Shown in pieces: positions 34,172-42,487 of a DNA stretch of 64,000 nucleotides. Position 1 is the stretch's first letter; the number at the start of each line of letters is the position of its first letter. The position numbers were made by a program, and so were the translations under genes. Origin of the DNA: Corynebacterium humireducens NBRC 106098 = DSM 45392. Its GTDB lineage: Bacteria > Actinomycetota > Actinomycetes > Mycobacteriales > Mycobacteriaceae. The notes below the pieces were generated by a model. The model searched no databases, was not told the origin of the DNA, and worked only from the letters and a program-made list of their open reading frames with translations. The stretch covers positions 1,364,001 to 1,428,000 of the forward strand of contig NZ_CP005286.1 of the NCBI RefSeq assembly GCF_000819445.1. Reading direction: 5' to 3'.

Positions 34172-35194
34172 ATGTCCCAGTCCGGTGACGTGACCCGGCG
34201 GCGCCCGCGGCGGAGCAGGAAGAAGAAGTCGCCCACCGGCGACATGTCACTGGTGGAGCACCTGCAGGAGCTGCGCCGTCGCGTCATCATCTCGTTGCTC
34301 GCCCTCCTGGGCGGCACCATCCTCGGCTTCCTCTGGTACCAGCACAGCCCTTTCGGGCTCATGCCACTGGGTGAGATCCTCCGGGGACCCTACTGTGCCC
34401 TGCCGCCGGAGAGCCGCGCGGATTTCACGGGTGACGGCGAGTGCCGCCTGCTCGCGACAGGCCCCTTCGAGATGTTCATGCTGCGCCTCAAGGTCGGTGC
34501 CCTCGCTGGCCTGGTGCTGTCGTCGCCGGTGTGGCTGTACCAGATCTGGGCGTTCATCGTCCCGGGCCTGCACAAGAAGGAGCGTCGCTCCACCTTCACC
34601 TTCGTGTCGCTGGCGGTGCTGCTTTTCGTCGCCGGCGCGATCATCGCCTACTTCGTCGTCCACTACGGCCTGGCGTTCCTGCTCACCATCGGTGACCAGA
34701 CACAGGTCGCCGCGCTGACAGGTGAGCGCTACTACAACTTCCTGCTGGCTCTGCTGCTCATCTTCGGCGTGAGCTTCGAGGTGCCGCTCATCATCGCGAT
34801 GCTCAACATCATCGGCGTTCTCGAGTACGAGACGATCAAGGAGAAGCGCCGGATCATCATCCTCGTGCTCTTCGTGTTCGCCGCGTTCATGACGCCGGGC
34901 CAGGACCCCTTCTCCATGGTCGTCCTCGCCCTGTCGCTCACCCTGCTCGTCGAGATGGCCATGCAGTTCGCGCGTTGGAACGACAGGCGCCGTGAGCGGA
35001 AGCGTCCCGAGTGGATGGACCTCGACGACGACACCGCCTCGCCGCTGAGCAGCGGCCCCGGTGGGCTGGCGGCCCCCGACCCGATCGCAGCCCCGCAGCC
35101 GGTGGAACCCGCCCGCCCGCGCAGCAGCTTCGAGCAGCAGGGGCCGGGAGGCAGCGGCCCCGGCTCCCCGGGCGCCTTCGACGACGTGCTGTAG
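34172..35194 (+). CDS. tatC: Sec-independent translocase subunit TatC
   Basis: TatC is the signal-peptide receptor of the Tat system. The 340-residue protein has six membrane segments and the family motifs MSLVEHLQELRRRVIIS near the start and LLLIFGVSFEVPLIIAMLNIIG. FAAFMTPGQDPFSMVVLALSLTLLVEMAM is read in parts. An Arg/Lys-rich leader of about 28 residues precedes the first conserved motif, and a Pro/Ser/Gly-rich cytoplasmic tail of about 70 residues follows the last helix. A hairpin follows. Confidence 0.95.
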   Translation: MSQSGDVTRRRPRRSRKKKSPTGDMSLVEHLQELRRRVIISLLALLGGTILGFLWYQHSPFGLMPLGEILRGPYCALPPESRADFTGDGECRLLATGPFEMFMLRLKVGALAGLVLSSPVWLYQIWAFIVPGLHKKERRSTFTFVSLAVLLFVAGAIIAYFVVHYGLAFLLTIGDQTQVAALTGERYYNFLLALLLIFGVSFEVPLIIAMLNIIGVLEYETIKEKRRIIILVLFVFAAFMTPGQDPFSMVVLALSLTLLVEMAMQFARWNDRRRERKRPEWMDLDDDTASPLSSGPGGLAAPDPIAAPQPVEPARPRSSFEQQGPGGSGPGSPGAFDDVL

Positions 35195-35200
35195 CACCCC

Positions 35201-35227
35201 ACCCCGTGGCCAGCCTGGTCACGGGGT
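35201..35227 (+). terminator. Terminator-like hairpin after tatC
   Basis: An 8-bp stem (35201-35208 with 35220-35227) extends inward through a G-U pair and CCAG/CTGG. It lies 6 nt after the tatC stop and is followed by GTTGTCGTC, a weak T-content. Confidence 0.6.
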
Positions 35228-35287
35228 GTTGTCGTCGGGGGTGACCGGCATGGGTCACGGGGGCCGGGCGCGCGCCCGCGTTTTCAG

Positions 35288-35293
35288 TAACGT
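35288..35293 (+). promoter_or_regulatory. -10 box (TAACGT) of helY, leaderless
   Basis: TAACGT ends 7 nt before the ATG at 35301. No ribosome-binding site lies between them. Confidence 0.5.
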
Positions 35294-35300
35294 GGATCCC

Positions 35301-38093
35301 ATGAACGGTAACGTCGCCCCCGGCTCCCACCTCGCTGAGTTCGCCTCCCGCTTCTCCTTCCCCCTGGACGACTTCCAGATCCAGGGGTGCCAGGCGGTGG
35401 AGGAGGGCCACGGGGTTCTCGTCTGCGCACCCACCGGTGCCGGCAAGACCATCGTCGGCGAGTTCGCCGTCTCCCTGGCGCTGTCCCAGGGCACCAAGTG
35501 CTTCTACACCACGCCGATCAAGGCGTTGAGCAACCAGAAGTTCCATGACCTGCAGAAGGACTACGGCGAGGACGCCGTGGGCCTGCTCACCGGTGACGTC
35601 TCCATCAACGGCAACGCCGAGATCGTCGTCATGACGACCGAGGTGCTCCGCAACATGATCTACGCCGGCTCGGCCACACTCGACCGGCTCAGTCACGTCG
35701 TCATGGACGAGATCCACTACCTCGCCGACCGGGAACGTGGTGCGGTGTGGGAGGAGGTCATCCTCAACCTCGACGAGTCGGTCAACATCATCGGCCTGTC
35801 GGCCACCGTGTCCAACTCGGAGGAGTTCGGCGACTGGCTGTCCACGGTGCGCGGTGACACGAAGGTCATCGTCACCGACAAGCGCCCCGTCCCGCTGGAG
35901 CAGTGGATGATGGTGGGCCGCAAGATCTACCCGCTCTTCGAGCCGGGCACCGGCGGCCAGGTCAACCGCGAGCTCGAGCACGTCATCTCCCGCATCCAGG
36001 CGGACCAGGCGGAGGAGGGGCGCGCCGACTACGAGTCGGGCCGCGGCTTCCGGGCCCGCGCGGAGGGCCGCCGTTCCGGGATCAAACGTCCCGAGGACCG
36101 CCAGCGCCCGGTCGGTCGCCCCGACGTCATCCGGGTGCTGCAGGGCCGCGACATGCTGCCCGCCATCACGTTCATCTTCTCCCGCGCGGGCTGCGACGGC
36201 GCCCTCCACCAGTGCCTGCGCTCCAACCTGGTGCTCACCGACCACGCGGAGGCGCAGCGCATCGAGGAGATCATCGACGAGGGCGTCGAGGGCATCCCGG
36301 AGGAGGACCTCGAGGTCCTGCAGTTCCCCCAGTGGAAAGCCGCCCTCAAGCGGGGTTTCGCCGCCCACCACGCGGGCATGCTCCCGGCGTTCAAGCACAT
36401 CGTCGAGAAGCTCTTCGTGCAGGGCCTGGTGCGCATGGTCTTCGCCACGGAGACCCTCGCCCTGGGCATCAACATGCCGGCGCGTTCCGTGGTGATGGAG
36501 AAGCTCGTGAAGTTCGACGGCGAGGGGCACGTGGACCTCACCCCGGGGCAGTACACGCAGCTCACGGGCCGGGCCGGACGCCGCGGCATCGACGTCATCG
36601 GGCACGCCGTCGTCCAGTGGTCCCCGGCGATGGACCCGCGGGCGGTGGCGGGGCTGGCGTCGACACGCATGTACCCGCTGATCTCCACGTTCGCCCCCGG
36701 CTACAACATGGCCGTCAACCTGCTCGGCATGATCGGCTTCGAGCCTTCGCTGCGGCTGCTGGAGAAGTCCTTCGCCCAGTACCAGGCCGACGGTTCCGTC
36801 GTCGACGACGTCCGGGAGATCGAACGCGCCGAACACCGCGTGCGCGAACTGCGGACACAGCTTCTCGACGCCATCGGCACCTTCGCCCCACCCACCCGCG
36901 ACGGCGAGGACCCCGCGGAGATGCTCATGGAGTACATGCAGCTGCGCCGCGACCTCAGCGAGGAGGAGAAGGCCTCCCGCGTCCACTCCCTCGAGCAGCG
37001 CCAGCAGGAGACGGTCACCCTGCTGGGCAAGATGCAGCTGGGCGACGTCATCGTCATCCCGGGACGCAAGCACCCGGTGCTCGCGGTCGTGGTGACGCCC
37101 GCGAACCAGACCCGCGACCCCCGCCCCTGGGTGACCACCGAGCAGGGCTGGTCCGGGCGCATCGACGCCTCCTCCTTCCACAACCCGCCGCAGACCATCG
37201 GCCGGATGAAGCTGCCGCGCCGCGTCCTGGACAACCCCCGCCGCAACACCCGCCACATCGTCGACCAGTTCCAGCGCACCCGCTTCAAGCGCCCGAACAA
37301 GATGCGCGAGCGGGCGCGCGTCCGCGACTCCAAGAAGGTCGTCGCCCTGCGCGAGGCCATGCGCAACCACCCCGTCCACTCCTGGCCGGCCACCGACCGC
37401 GAACAGCTCGCCCGGGTGGGGGAGAAGCTGGCCCGCCGCGAGCGGGAGCTGGCGCGGCTCAACGCGCGCGTCGAGAAGGCCACCGACACCCTCGGCCGCC
37501 ACTTCGAGCGCATCATCGGCCTGCTCTCCGAGATGAGCTACGTCGAGTTCGAGGGCACAGGCCCGGACCGTGTCCCGGTGATCACCCCCGAGGGTGAGCT
37601 GCTCTCCCAGATCCACAACGAGTCCGACCTGCTCGTCGCCCAGTGCCTGCGCCGCGGCATCTGGAACGACCTGGACCCGGCGGAACTGGCCGGCGTGGTC
37701 TCGCTGTGCACCTTCGAGAACCGCAAGGGCTTCGGCGGTGAGGCGAACGCCGCCACCGACCGGATGGCCGACGCCATGGACGCCACCGTCCGCATCTGGC
37801 AGGAACTGGCCACCGACGAGAAGCGCCACCGCCTGCCCATCACCCGCGAACCGGAGGCCGGTTTCGCCCTGGCCATGCACCAGTGGGCGGCGGGCGCCCC
37901 GCTCGGCTACTGCCTGGCCGCCGCCGCCGAGTCCGGCGCGGAGATGACCCCCGGTGACTTCGTCCGCTGGTGCCGCCAGGTCATGGACCTGCTCGGCCAG
38001 GTGGCCAAGACGGCGTACACCGACGACGTGCAGGCCAACGCCCGGCGCGCCATCGACGCGATCCGGCGTGGTGTGGTGGCGATCGGTAGCTGA
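35301..38093 (+). CDS. helY: Ski2-like DEAD/DEAH-box RNA helicase HelY
   Basis: The 930-residue ATPase belongs to the Ski2/Mtr4 RNA-helicase group. It has motif I APTGAGKT (residues 43-50), motif II MDEIHYL, motif III GLSATVSN, IFSRAGCDGAL, FATETLALGINMPARSVV and motif VI QLTGRAGRRGID. The C-terminal third (after about residue 560) carries the KOW/arch-like and DSHCT regions. The role is probably RNA remodelling or decay. The start at 35301 is set by TAACGT 7 nt upstream; longer in-frame codons run back into tatC. Confidence 0.93.
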   Translation: MNGNVAPGSHLAEFASRFSFPLDDFQIQGCQAVEEGHGVLVCAPTGAGKTIVGEFAVSLALSQGTKCFYTTPIKALSNQKFHDLQKDYGEDAVGLLTGDVSINGNAEIVVMTTEVLRNMIYAGSATLDRLSHVVMDEIHYLADRERGAVWEEVILNLDESVNIIGLSATVSNSEEFGDWLSTVRGDTKVIVTDKRPVPLEQWMMVGRKIYPLFEPGTGGQVNRELEHVISRIQADQAEEGRADYESGRGFRARAEGRRSGIKRPEDRQRPVGRPDVIRVLQGRDMLPAITFIFSRAGCDGALHQCLRSNLVLTDHAEAQRIEEIIDEGVEGIPEEDLEVLQFPQWKAALKRGFAAHHAGMLPAFKHIVEKLFVQGLVRMVFATETLALGINMPARSVVMEKLVKFDGEGHVDLTPGQYTQLTGRAGRRGIDVIGHAVVQWSPAMDPRAVAGLASTRMYPLISTFAPGYNMAVNLLGMIGFEPSLRLLEKSFAQYQADGSVVDDVREIERAEHRVRELRTQLLDAIGTFAPPTRDGEDPAEMLMEYMQLRRDLSEEEKASRVHSLEQRQQETVTLLGKMQLGDVIVIPGRKHPVLAVVVTPANQTRDPRPWVTTEQGWSGRIDASSFHNPPQTIGRMKLPRRVLDNPRRNTRHIVDQFQRTRFKRPNKMRERARVRDSKKVVALREAMRNHPVHSWPATDREQLARVGEKLARRERELARLNARVEKATDTLGRHFERIIGLLSEMSYVEFEGTGPDRVPVITPEGELLSQIHNESDLLVAQCLRRGIWNDLDPAELAGVVSLCTFENRKGFGGEANAATDRMADAMDATVRIWQELATDEKRHRLPITREPEAGFALAMHQWAAGAPLGYCLAAAAESGAEMTPGDFVRWCRQVMDLLGQVAKTAYTDDVQANARRAIDAIRRGVVAIGS

Positions 38094-38123
38094 GGCGATC
38101 CCGCCTCCCAAGTGCGAGAGGAG

Positions 38124-38201
38124 ATGTTCGGGGTCAATGCCCTCTCGAACCTGCGCCGCCTCCGGGCACCCCGTCTCGACGATGTGGTCTCGACCGTGTG
38201 A
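38124..38201 (+). CDS. Possible 25-residue leader-like small ORF
   Basis: An ATG at 38124 with GAGAGGAG just upstream opens 25 codons (MFGVNALSNL and an Arg/Leu-rich end) to a TGA at 38199. It lies in the 120-nt gap between helY and the convergent protease gene. The spacing to the ribosome-binding site is short and no homology is recognised, so it may be chance. The same gap contains a partial dyad (GTTCG...CGAAC) that could be the helY terminator. Confidence 0.2.
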   Translation: MFGVNALSNLRRLRAPRLDDVVSTV

Positions 38202-38213
38202 AATGCGCCCCCG

Positions 38214-38822
38214 CTAGTACGCCGCGTCCAGCGCCTCCACCGCCGCCCGGATCGCCCGGCGGTGCGGAGCCACCTGCGCGACGGTCGCCAGGCCGGTGTT
38301 CCAGCCGAAGGGGTCGGTGATCATCGACTGCACCGCCACGATCTCCCGGTCGACCAGCACCGGCCCACCCGAGTCCCCCTTAACGGCCCGGGGGTTGTTG
38401 AACAGCACCGCCGCGGAGGTCACCAGCGTGCGCAGGTTCCGGCCCAGCGCGAACGGGGTGCGCCCGAGGACGCGGCCGGTCCGGTGCTGCAGCCTGTGCC
38501 AGCTCTTCCCGAAGCCCTCGGTGACGGTGGGGGCGAGCCAGGGGGCGGGGTGCGTCGACAAGCGGAGGAGCTGCTTCGGCGGGGAAGGGCGGTCGAGGCG
38601 GAGCACCGCAAGGTCGGTGCGCGGGATGCGCACGGCCCCGAGGACCCGGGCGTGGAAGTGCGCGCCGCCGACGCGGATCGGTCCGGAGCGTTCCCGCAGG
38701 AAGTGGGCGCAGGTGAGCACGTACTCGGTGCGGGAGGCGGGCGTGGCCTCCAGGTCGGGGCTGATGAGCACGCCGGAGCAGTAGGCACGGCCGGAGCTGA
38801 GGCGGACGGTGATGGCGGACAC
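38214..38822 (-). CDS. Trypsin-like serine protease, no signal peptide
   Basis: The 202-residue protein is a compact chymotrypsin-fold protease. The catalytic triad is His40 in LTCAHF, Asp70 in TDLAVL and Ser151 in GDSGGP. Trypsin-like proteases are normally secreted, but here the GTG start at 38820-38822 leaves no hydrophobic signal sequence. It follows TACCCT (38831-38836, minus strand) by 8 nt. A cytosolic or non-classically exported protein is inferred; a missed upstream signal peptide is unlikely because the divergent gene starts 29 nt away. Confidence 0.85.
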   Translation of the reverse strand: MSAITVRLSSGRAYCSGVLISPDLEATPASRTEYVLTCAHFLRERSGPIRVGGAHFHARVLGAVRIPRTDLAVLRLDRPSPPKQLLRLSTHPAPWLAPTVTEGFGKSWHRLQHRTGRVLGRTPFALGRNLRTLVTSAAVLFNNPRAVKGDSGGPVLVDREIVAVQSMITDPFGWNTGLATVAQVAPHRRAIRAAVEALDAAY

Positions 38823-38850
38823 GGTGTCCCAGGGTACCTACCATGGGGGC
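38823..38850. promoter_or_regulatory. Divergent leaderless promoter pair, -10 boxes 2 bp apart
   Basis: Minus-strand TACCCT (38831-38836) lies 8 nt from the protease GTG and plus-strand TACCAT (38839-38844) lies 6 nt from the M24 peptidase ATG. Only two base pairs separate them, so both polymerases cannot bind at once. Confidence 0.5.
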
Positions 38851-39960
38851 ATGGCTGATCTCTTTCCCGTCGACGTCTACGACCGGCGCCTCACCCGTGC
38901 CGCTGAACTGTGCCGCGAGGAGGGGTTGGCCGGTCTCATCATCGGCACGGGCCCGGAGCTGGCGTACCTGACCGGTTCGTGGGTGTCGTCCCATGAGCGG
39001 CTCACGGTGCTGGTGATCCCCGCGGAGGGGCGGCCGGTGCTGCTGGCTCCGGCGACGGACATCGGTGACCTGGAGCGTTCGGCGTTGCCGCACCTGGACG
39101 TGGTGGTGCGCGGCTGGGTCGACGGCGATGACGCCCACGCGTGGGCCGCCGCGGTGCTCGACCACGGTCCGGTGGCGCTGGGGTCCTCCCTGACGACGGT
39201 GCACGTGCTGCGCCTGCAGGAGCTTCTCGACGCCCCCACGCTCCCCGCCGCGACCACCCTCAAGGAGCTGTTCATGCGGAAGGACCCCGCGGAGATCGAG
39301 GAGCTGGCATTGGCCGCCGCCGCGATCGACCGGGTGCATGAGCGGGTGCCGGCGCTGCTGCGTCCGGGGCGGACGGAGGCGGCGGTGGCGGCGGATCTGT
39401 CGGCGCTGATCCTCAAGGAGCATGACGTGGTGGACTTCGTCATCGTCGGTTCCGGCCCCAACGGGGCGAATCCGCACCACAGCCACTCGGGTAGGGAGCT
39501 GGTGACCGGTGACGTCGTGGTCGTGGACGTGGGTGGCACCCGTGGTCCGGGCTACCACTCGGACTCGACGCGCACCTACGTCGTCGGGGGTCCCGGGGAG
39601 GCGTCCCGCGAGGTGCGCAACGCCTACCGGGTGCTGCAGGACGCGCACGGGGCGGCGCTGGCGCAGGCCCGCCCCGGGGTGACTGCGGCATCCGTGGACG
39701 CGGCGGCCCGCGAGGTGATCGAGGAGGCCGGCCTCGGGGAGTACTTCATCCACCGCACGGGGCACGGCATCGGCCTGTCGACGCACGAGGAGCCCTACAT
39801 CATGGCCGGGAACGGCCTGGTCCTGGAGCCGGGGATGTGCTTCTCCATCGAGCCGGGCATCTACCTGCCCGGGAAGTGGGGGATGCGCCTGGAGGACATC
39901 GTCGTGGTCACGGACACCGGCGCGGAGTCCCTCACCCGGCAGGAGCGTGAGCTGCGGTGA
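38851..39960 (+). CDS. M24-family Xaa-Pro peptidase
   Basis: The 369-residue cytosolic metallopeptidase cleaves peptides with proline in the second position. It has a creatinase-like N-terminal domain (to about residue 125). The pita-bread domain carries ligands Asp in VVVDVGGTRG, Asp in GYHSDSTRTY, His in HRTGHGIGLSTHE, Glu in SIEPGIYLPG and Glu in RLEDIVVV. The ATG at 38851 follows TACCAT by 6 nt. The next gene overlaps by 4 nt (GTGA). Synteny with the mycobacterial helY region suggests the pepE orthologue. Confidence 0.92.
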   Translation: MADLFPVDVYDRRLTRAAELCREEGLAGLIIGTGPELAYLTGSWVSSHERLTVLVIPAEGRPVLLAPATDIGDLERSALPHLDVVVRGWVDGDDAHAWAAAVLDHGPVALGSSLTTVHVLRLQELLDAPTLPAATTLKELFMRKDPAEIEELALAAAAIDRVHERVPALLRPGRTEAAVAADLSALILKEHDVVDFVIVGSGPNGANPHHSHSGRELVTGDVVVVDVGGTRGPGYHSDSTRTYVVGGPGEASREVRNAYRVLQDAHGAALAQARPGVTAASVDAAAREVIEEAGLGEYFIHRTGHGIGLSTHEEPYIMAGNGLVLEPGMCFSIEPGIYLPGKWGMRLEDIVVVTDTGAESLTRQERELR

Positions 39961-40676
39961 CCGGCGTCCTGCTGCTCGGCGGCACCTCCGAGATCGGCCT
40001 CGAGCTGACCCGCCGTCTCTGCAAGGGGCGCCCGGTGGTACTCGCCGCCCGCCGGGAGACCGACCCGGGCCCGCTTCTCGACGCCGGCGCCACCGCCGTC
40101 CACCACCTCGACTTCGAGGCGGGCGACCTGGGGAGCCACCGGGACGTCGTCACGCGGGCGGTGGAGCTGACCGGGGGAGTGGGCACGGCGGTCGTGGCCT
40201 TCGGCATCCTCGGGGACCAGGCGCGCGCGGAGCGGGACGAGGCGCATGCCGCGGAGATCGCCACGGTCGACTACACCGCCCAGGTGTCGGTGCTGACGGT
40301 GCTCGCCGACGTCATGGAGGCCGGTGAGATCGTCGCGTTCTCGTCCATCGCCGGGTGGCGGGCCCGGCGCGCCAACTACGTGTACGGCTCGACGAAGGCG
40401 GGCCTCGACGCCTTCTGCCAGGGCCTGTCCGACCGCCTGCACGGCAGCGGGCTGCGGCTCATCACGGCGCGGCCCGGTTTCGTCATCGGCTCGATGACGG
40501 AGGGCATGGACCCGGCACCCATGTCCGTCACCCCCGACCAGGTGGCGGAGGCCGTCGCCGCGGAGATCCGCGGGGGCCGCGACAGCACCACGCTGTGGAT
40601 CCCCGGCCGGCTGCGCCTCCTGGCGTGGGTCATGCGCGTGGTGCCGCGGCCGGTGTGGCGGCGGATGCCCCGCTAG
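39957..40676 (+). CDS. DprE2-like short-chain dehydrogenase
   Basis: The 239-residue SDR has the NAD(P) motif LLGGTSEIGLELTRRL, the strand VAFGILGD, catalytic Ser in FSSIAGWRARRANY and Tyr-x3-Lys in YVYGSTKAGLDAF. The GGTSEIG start and RRANYVYGSTKAGLD block closely resemble DprE2, which makes decaprenylphospho-arabinose for the cell wall. The main dprE2 usually lies next to dprE1, which is not here, so this is probably a paralogue with an unknown ketone substrate. Its GTG overlaps the M24 peptidase stop (GTGA). The stop shares CTAG with the convergent gene. Confidence 0.85.
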   Translation: MTGVLLLGGTSEIGLELTRRLCKGRPVVLAARRETDPGPLLDAGATAVHHLDFEAGDLGSHRDVVTRAVELTGGVGTAVVAFGILGDQARAERDEAHAAEIATVDYTAQVSVLTVLADVMEAGEIVAFSSIAGWRARRANYVYGSTKAGLDAFCQGLSDRLHGSGLRLITARPGFVIGSMTEGMDPAPMSVTPDQVAEAVAAEIRGGRDSTTLWIPGRLRLLAWVMRVVPRPVWRRMPR

Positions 40677-41137
40677 CTGCGGCCCGGGAGCAGGGGCGAC
40701 TCGGCGTCGAAGATGAGCCCGAGCGGGGCCAACACGCGCACGACCTGCTCGGCGATGCCCTCGCTGAGCCCCTCGATCTGGATGATCCCGCCCCGGCACA
40801 CGCGCACGGGGGCCTCGATGACGTCGAGCATCCGCGCGATGTGGGTGCTCATCGTGCCCTCCACGAGGCCCGCGCCGAGGGTGACCAGCCCCTCGGACTG
40901 CCCGAGCCAGCCGATCTCGCCCTCCGGGGCGGCCGTGGCGGCCGTGGTGGCGGGGGCGGGGTGGAAGCCGGGGACATCGACACACATGACGCCGTGGAGC
41001 CGCACGCGGCCCTCGAGGGTGACGTGGATGCGGCCGTCACCGTGGTCGTCGGCGAAGGTCGCGAGCGGTTCCCAGCCACCCGGCGGCACCGAGTGGTCGG
41101 CGGGGATGAGGTCGGAGAAGTCTGCGCTGGCGGTCAT
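40673..41137 (-). CDS. Conserved hypothetical protein, 154 aa
   Basis: The soluble-looking protein begins MTASADFSDLIPADHSV. It has a first half rich in short beta strands (RIHVTLEGRVRLHGVMCVDVPGFH) and a C-terminal alpha/beta half (GGIIQIEGLSEGIAEQVVRVLAPLG). I do not recognise a domain. The ATG at 41135-41137 follows TAGAAT (41146-41151, minus strand) by 8 nt. The stop overlaps that of the DprE2-like gene through CTAG at 40673-40676. Confidence 0.7.
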   Translation of the reverse strand: MTASADFSDLIPADHSVPPGGWEPLATFADDHGDGRIHVTLEGRVRLHGVMCVDVPGFHPAPATTAATAAPEGEIGWLGQSEGLVTLGAGLVEGTMSTHIARMLDVIEAPVRVCRGGIIQIEGLSEGIAEQVVRVLAPLGLIFDAESPLLPGRS

Positions 41138-41166
41138 GGGGGGACATTCTAGTTAAGGTGGGGCCC
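41138..41166. promoter_or_regulatory. Divergent leaderless promoter pair, -10 boxes 2 bp apart
   Basis: Minus-strand TAGAAT (41146-41151) is 8 nt from the 154-aa hypothetical's ATG. Plus-strand TAAGGT (41154-41159) is 7 nt from the lipase-family ATG. Confidence 0.5.
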
Positions 41167-42477
41167 ATGGTCGGAAGCCGCTCACCCCGGATCCACCGGG
41201 CCGGTGTGCACGCGGCCACCGCGCGGGCCTGGGTGCCGCTGATGGGCGACGTCGGCAGGGGAGTGGTGCGACGCCTCCGCGGGGGCACGCGCTCGCCGAC
41301 GCGGCCGAGGTTCGCGGACTGGGAGTCCGAGCCCAGCTTCTCCGACGCCACCTGGGTCATCGGCCGTCCGCCCGGCACGCTGCTCGCCTCCGCGCCGATG
41401 CGTCTCATGGGTGGTTCCGGCGGCATCAACCGGGCGACGGCGTGGCGCATCGAGTACGTCACCACCGACGCCCGCGGCCGCACCATCACCGCCACCGGCG
41501 CCTACCTGCACTCGCACAGCCCGTGGCGCGGCGGGGCCCGCCCGGTCATCGCGTTCGCTCCCTCCACGCAGGGCGTCGCGCCGCACTGCGACCCCTCGTG
41601 GTCGATGTCCGTCGGCATGAGCGTCTCCCTGCGCGGGCCGGTCGACGTGGTCGCCTCCTATGAGCTGCCCGCCGTCACCGCGCTGCTGGCCTCCGGTGCA
41701 CACGTCGTGCTCACGGACTACCCGCGTGACCCGGACCTCGGCTGGCAGCTCTACTGCGACCACCCCTCGGGCGGGCACGCGCTCCTCGACGCCGTCCGTG
41801 CCGCCCGTCAGCTCCACCTCCCGGAGTCCGCCCCGGTGGGGTGCTGGGGCTTCTCGCAGGGCGGGGCCGCCGTCGGCTGGGCCCTGGAGTATCCCGGCTA
41901 CGCCCCCGACGTCAGCCCGGTCGCCGCGGTCATCGGGGCGCCGCCCTCGCGTCTCGACGACGTCCTCGCCCACGTCGACGGCTCCCTCGTCACCGGGGTG
42001 CTCTCCTATGCGGTCGCCGGGCTGCTCGTCGTCTCCCCGGAGATCCGCGCCGAGATCCTCACCGCCCTCACCCCGGAGGGCCTGGACCACGTCACCGCCG
42101 ACCTCGCCACCTGCGCCGTCAGTTCCGTGTTCACCTCCGGCTGGCGCGGCACCCACCGCTGGACCCACGCGGGCGTGCCCCTCGGGGAGCTTCTCGACGA
42201 CCTGCCCCACGTCTCCGCCGAGTTCGACGCCCGCCGCCTCGGCTGGGGCACGCCGTCGGTGCCAGTGCTGCTGTGGGGGTCGCGTCACGACGACGTCGTG
42301 CCCGTCGCCCAGGTCCGCGAGCTGCGCGACACCTGGCGCGCCGCCGGGGCCGACGTCACCTGGTACGAGGACCGCAGCCTGCGGGTGCCCGGCCGGACCG
42401 GGGCCAACCACTTCGGTCCCTACTACCGGCACCTCACCCGCAACGTCGGGTGGTTGCTCGATCAACTACGCCGGTAG
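41167..42477 (+). CDS. Lipase-family alpha/beta hydrolase
   Basis: The 436-residue protein matches the secretory-lipase (LIP) family. The nucleophile is Ser230 in GCWGFSQGGAAVG. The Asp is in LWGSRHDDVVPV and the His in GANHFGPYY. The substrate is probably an acyl ester. Unlike many members it shows no clear signal peptide; the N-terminus is basic and only weakly hydrophobic (RIHRAGVHAATARAWVPL). The ATG at 41167 follows TAAGGT by 7 nt; a GTG three codons earlier overlaps that box. fxsA starts 10 nt after the stop. Confidence 0.88.
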   Translation: MVGSRSPRIHRAGVHAATARAWVPLMGDVGRGVVRRLRGGTRSPTRPRFADWESEPSFSDATWVIGRPPGTLLASAPMRLMGGSGGINRATAWRIEYVTTDARGRTITATGAYLHSHSPWRGGARPVIAFAPSTQGVAPHCDPSWSMSVGMSVSLRGPVDVVASYELPAVTALLASGAHVVLTDYPRDPDLGWQLYCDHPSGGHALLDAVRAARQLHLPESAPVGCWGFSQGGAAVGWALEYPGYAPDVSPVAAVIGAPPSRLDDVLAHVDGSLVTGVLSYAVAGLLVVSPEIRAEILTALTPEGLDHVTADLATCAVSSVFTSGWRGTHRWTHAGVPLGELLDDLPHVSAEFDARRLGWGTPSVPVLLWGSRHDDVVPVAQVRELRDTWRAAGADVTWYEDRSLRVPGRTGANHFGPYYRHLTRNVGWLLDQLRR

Positions 42478-42480
42478 GGT
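42475..42480 (+). promoter_or_regulatory. -10 box (TAGGGT) of the fxsA-lnt-ppm1 operon
   Basis: TAGGGT overlaps the lipase stop codon and ends 7 nt before the fxsA GTG at 42488. The next two genes are coupled to fxsA by 4-nt overlaps, so this may drive all three. Confidence 0.5.
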
Positions 42481-42487
42481 GGCTCAT

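Noticed and set aside
34938..38111. A 1057-codon open frame on the minus strand opposite helY
   Set aside because: It mirrors the codon structure of helY, has no start signal or recognisable domain, and consists of low-information Val/Asp/Gly/Leu-rich sequence, as expected for antisense of a GC-rich gene.
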